This document shows, piece by piece, positions 63,711-64,000 of a stretch of 64,000 nucleotides of DNA. Within the stretch, counting starts at the first letter, position 1, and the number at the start of each line of letters is the position of its first letter. The translations under genes were made by a program, and so were the position numbers. A model generated the notes under the pieces. The model made no database searches and was not told the DNA's origin. It saw only the letters and a program-made list of their open reading frames with translations. The stretch comes from Lysobacterales bacterium. GTDB lineage: Bacteria; Pseudomonadota; Gammaproteobacteria; Xanthomonadales; Xanthomonadaceae. The stretch is from NCBI GenBank assembly GCA_014946745.1, contig JADCRD010000001.1, positions 1,486,427 to 1,550,426 of the forward strand, read 5' to 3'.

Positions 63711-64000
63711 TCAGAAGCTGAGCCGCAGGTTGAGATAGTACTGTCGACCGTTCTTCAGGAAGGCGCGCGGCTGATCCGGCGACGCGGCGTAGTACTTCAG
63801 CGTCGGGTCGTTCAGATTGAGGCCGTCCAGGCTCAGGCTCAGCGTGTCGTTGATCGTGTAGCCGAACGAGGCCGACACGTTGCCCACGGCATCCTGGCTG
63901 AAGGCGCTGGCGCGATCGAGGCCGCTGTAGAACTCCGAGCGGTAGTTGTAGTTCAGGCGAACGTTGAAGCGCTCGTTCTCGAAGTAGCCGCCGACGTTGT
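63711..64000 (-). CDS. TonB-dependent outer-membrane receptor, C-terminal end only
   Basis: About 96 residues visible; the rest lies beyond the right edge. The segment FENERFNVRLNYNYRSEFYSG and later YTINDTLSLSLDGLNLNDPTLKYY are the last beta strands of a TonB-dependent barrel, and the chain ends LNLRLSF with the C-terminal Phe typical of outer-membrane barrels. With the downstream GH20 and sugar kinase it probably imports GlcNAc-containing oligosaccharides, as in the nag/nix-type loci of Xanthomonas; this role is inferred from context. Confidence 0.88.
   Translation of the reverse strand, partial: NVGGYFENERFNVRLNYNYRSEFYSGLDRASAFSQDAVGNVSASFGYTINDTLSLSLDGLNLNDPTLKYYAASPDQPRAFLKNGRQYYLNLRLSF

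Overview
The window is GC-rich chromosomal DNA, with dense non-overlapping genes and many long antisense shadow frames, from a Gram-negative bacterium. It is most likely a gammaproteobacterium of the Xanthomonadales (Lysobacterales). This rests on inference: secreted repeat proteins ending in a (F)xxGFE tail, tandem sortilin/BNR-type proteins, a GH20/sugar kinase/TonB receptor locus, REP-like palindromes and a class D sortase. No 16S rRNA or tRNA gene was seen.

Layout. 1-5.7 kb: two adjacent minus-strand genes for large unrecognised proteins (one runs off the left edge, one has 1621 residues). 6.3-9.7 kb: a secreted beta-helix protein gene split by an IS3-family element; removing the element and one 3-bp target copy restores a 750-codon frame. 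9.9-18.4 kb: a possible small HTH gene, a Sua5-type tRNA t6A synthase, a duplicated copy of the sua5 3' end beside a REPIN-like repeat, and two tandem secreted BNR/sortilin-like proteins separated by a block of GC-rich inverted repeats. 18.5-23 kb: a lower-GC defence islet with an OLD-family ATPase-TOPRIM nuclease and an Mrr-like nuclease fused to an nSTAND3-type NTPase.

23-36.5 kb: an unusual mosaic. At the right is a complete RNA-repair operon, hen1-pnkp. Leftwards, five decayed copies of pnkp coding sequence (mostly its 3' end) alternate with accessory, mostly exported genes: RCC1-repeat protein, sortase plus LPDTA substrate and glycine-zipper lipoprotein, small membrane protein, exported hypothetical protein, beta-helix protein. 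An 8-bp tandem repeat lies just upstream of hen1. 37-46.8 kb: S1 protease, PQQ-type sugar dehydrogenase/PKD/cytochrome fusion, SDR with divergent AraC regulator, ParD-like/methionine aminopeptidase pair with a strong operator-like dyad, RidA with divergent LysR regulator, and a periplasmic solute-binding protein.

47.3-51.3 kb: probably the most novel system. A ferritin-like/cysteine-motif/LecA-like three-part protein is convergent with an MNIO (DUF692) enzyme gene and its HvfC/BufC-type partner, which suggests cysteine modification of an unusually large substrate. 51.5-59.7 kb: a cadherin/DUF11-like secreted protein with the GFE tail, then a surface-glycan operon (acyltransferase, 1476-residue multi-domain glycosyltransferase, TylF-type methyltransferase). 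59.9-64 kb: an N-acetylglucosamine-type catabolic operon (GH20 lipoprotein, glucokinase-family kinase) downstream of a TonB-dependent receptor that runs off the right edge.
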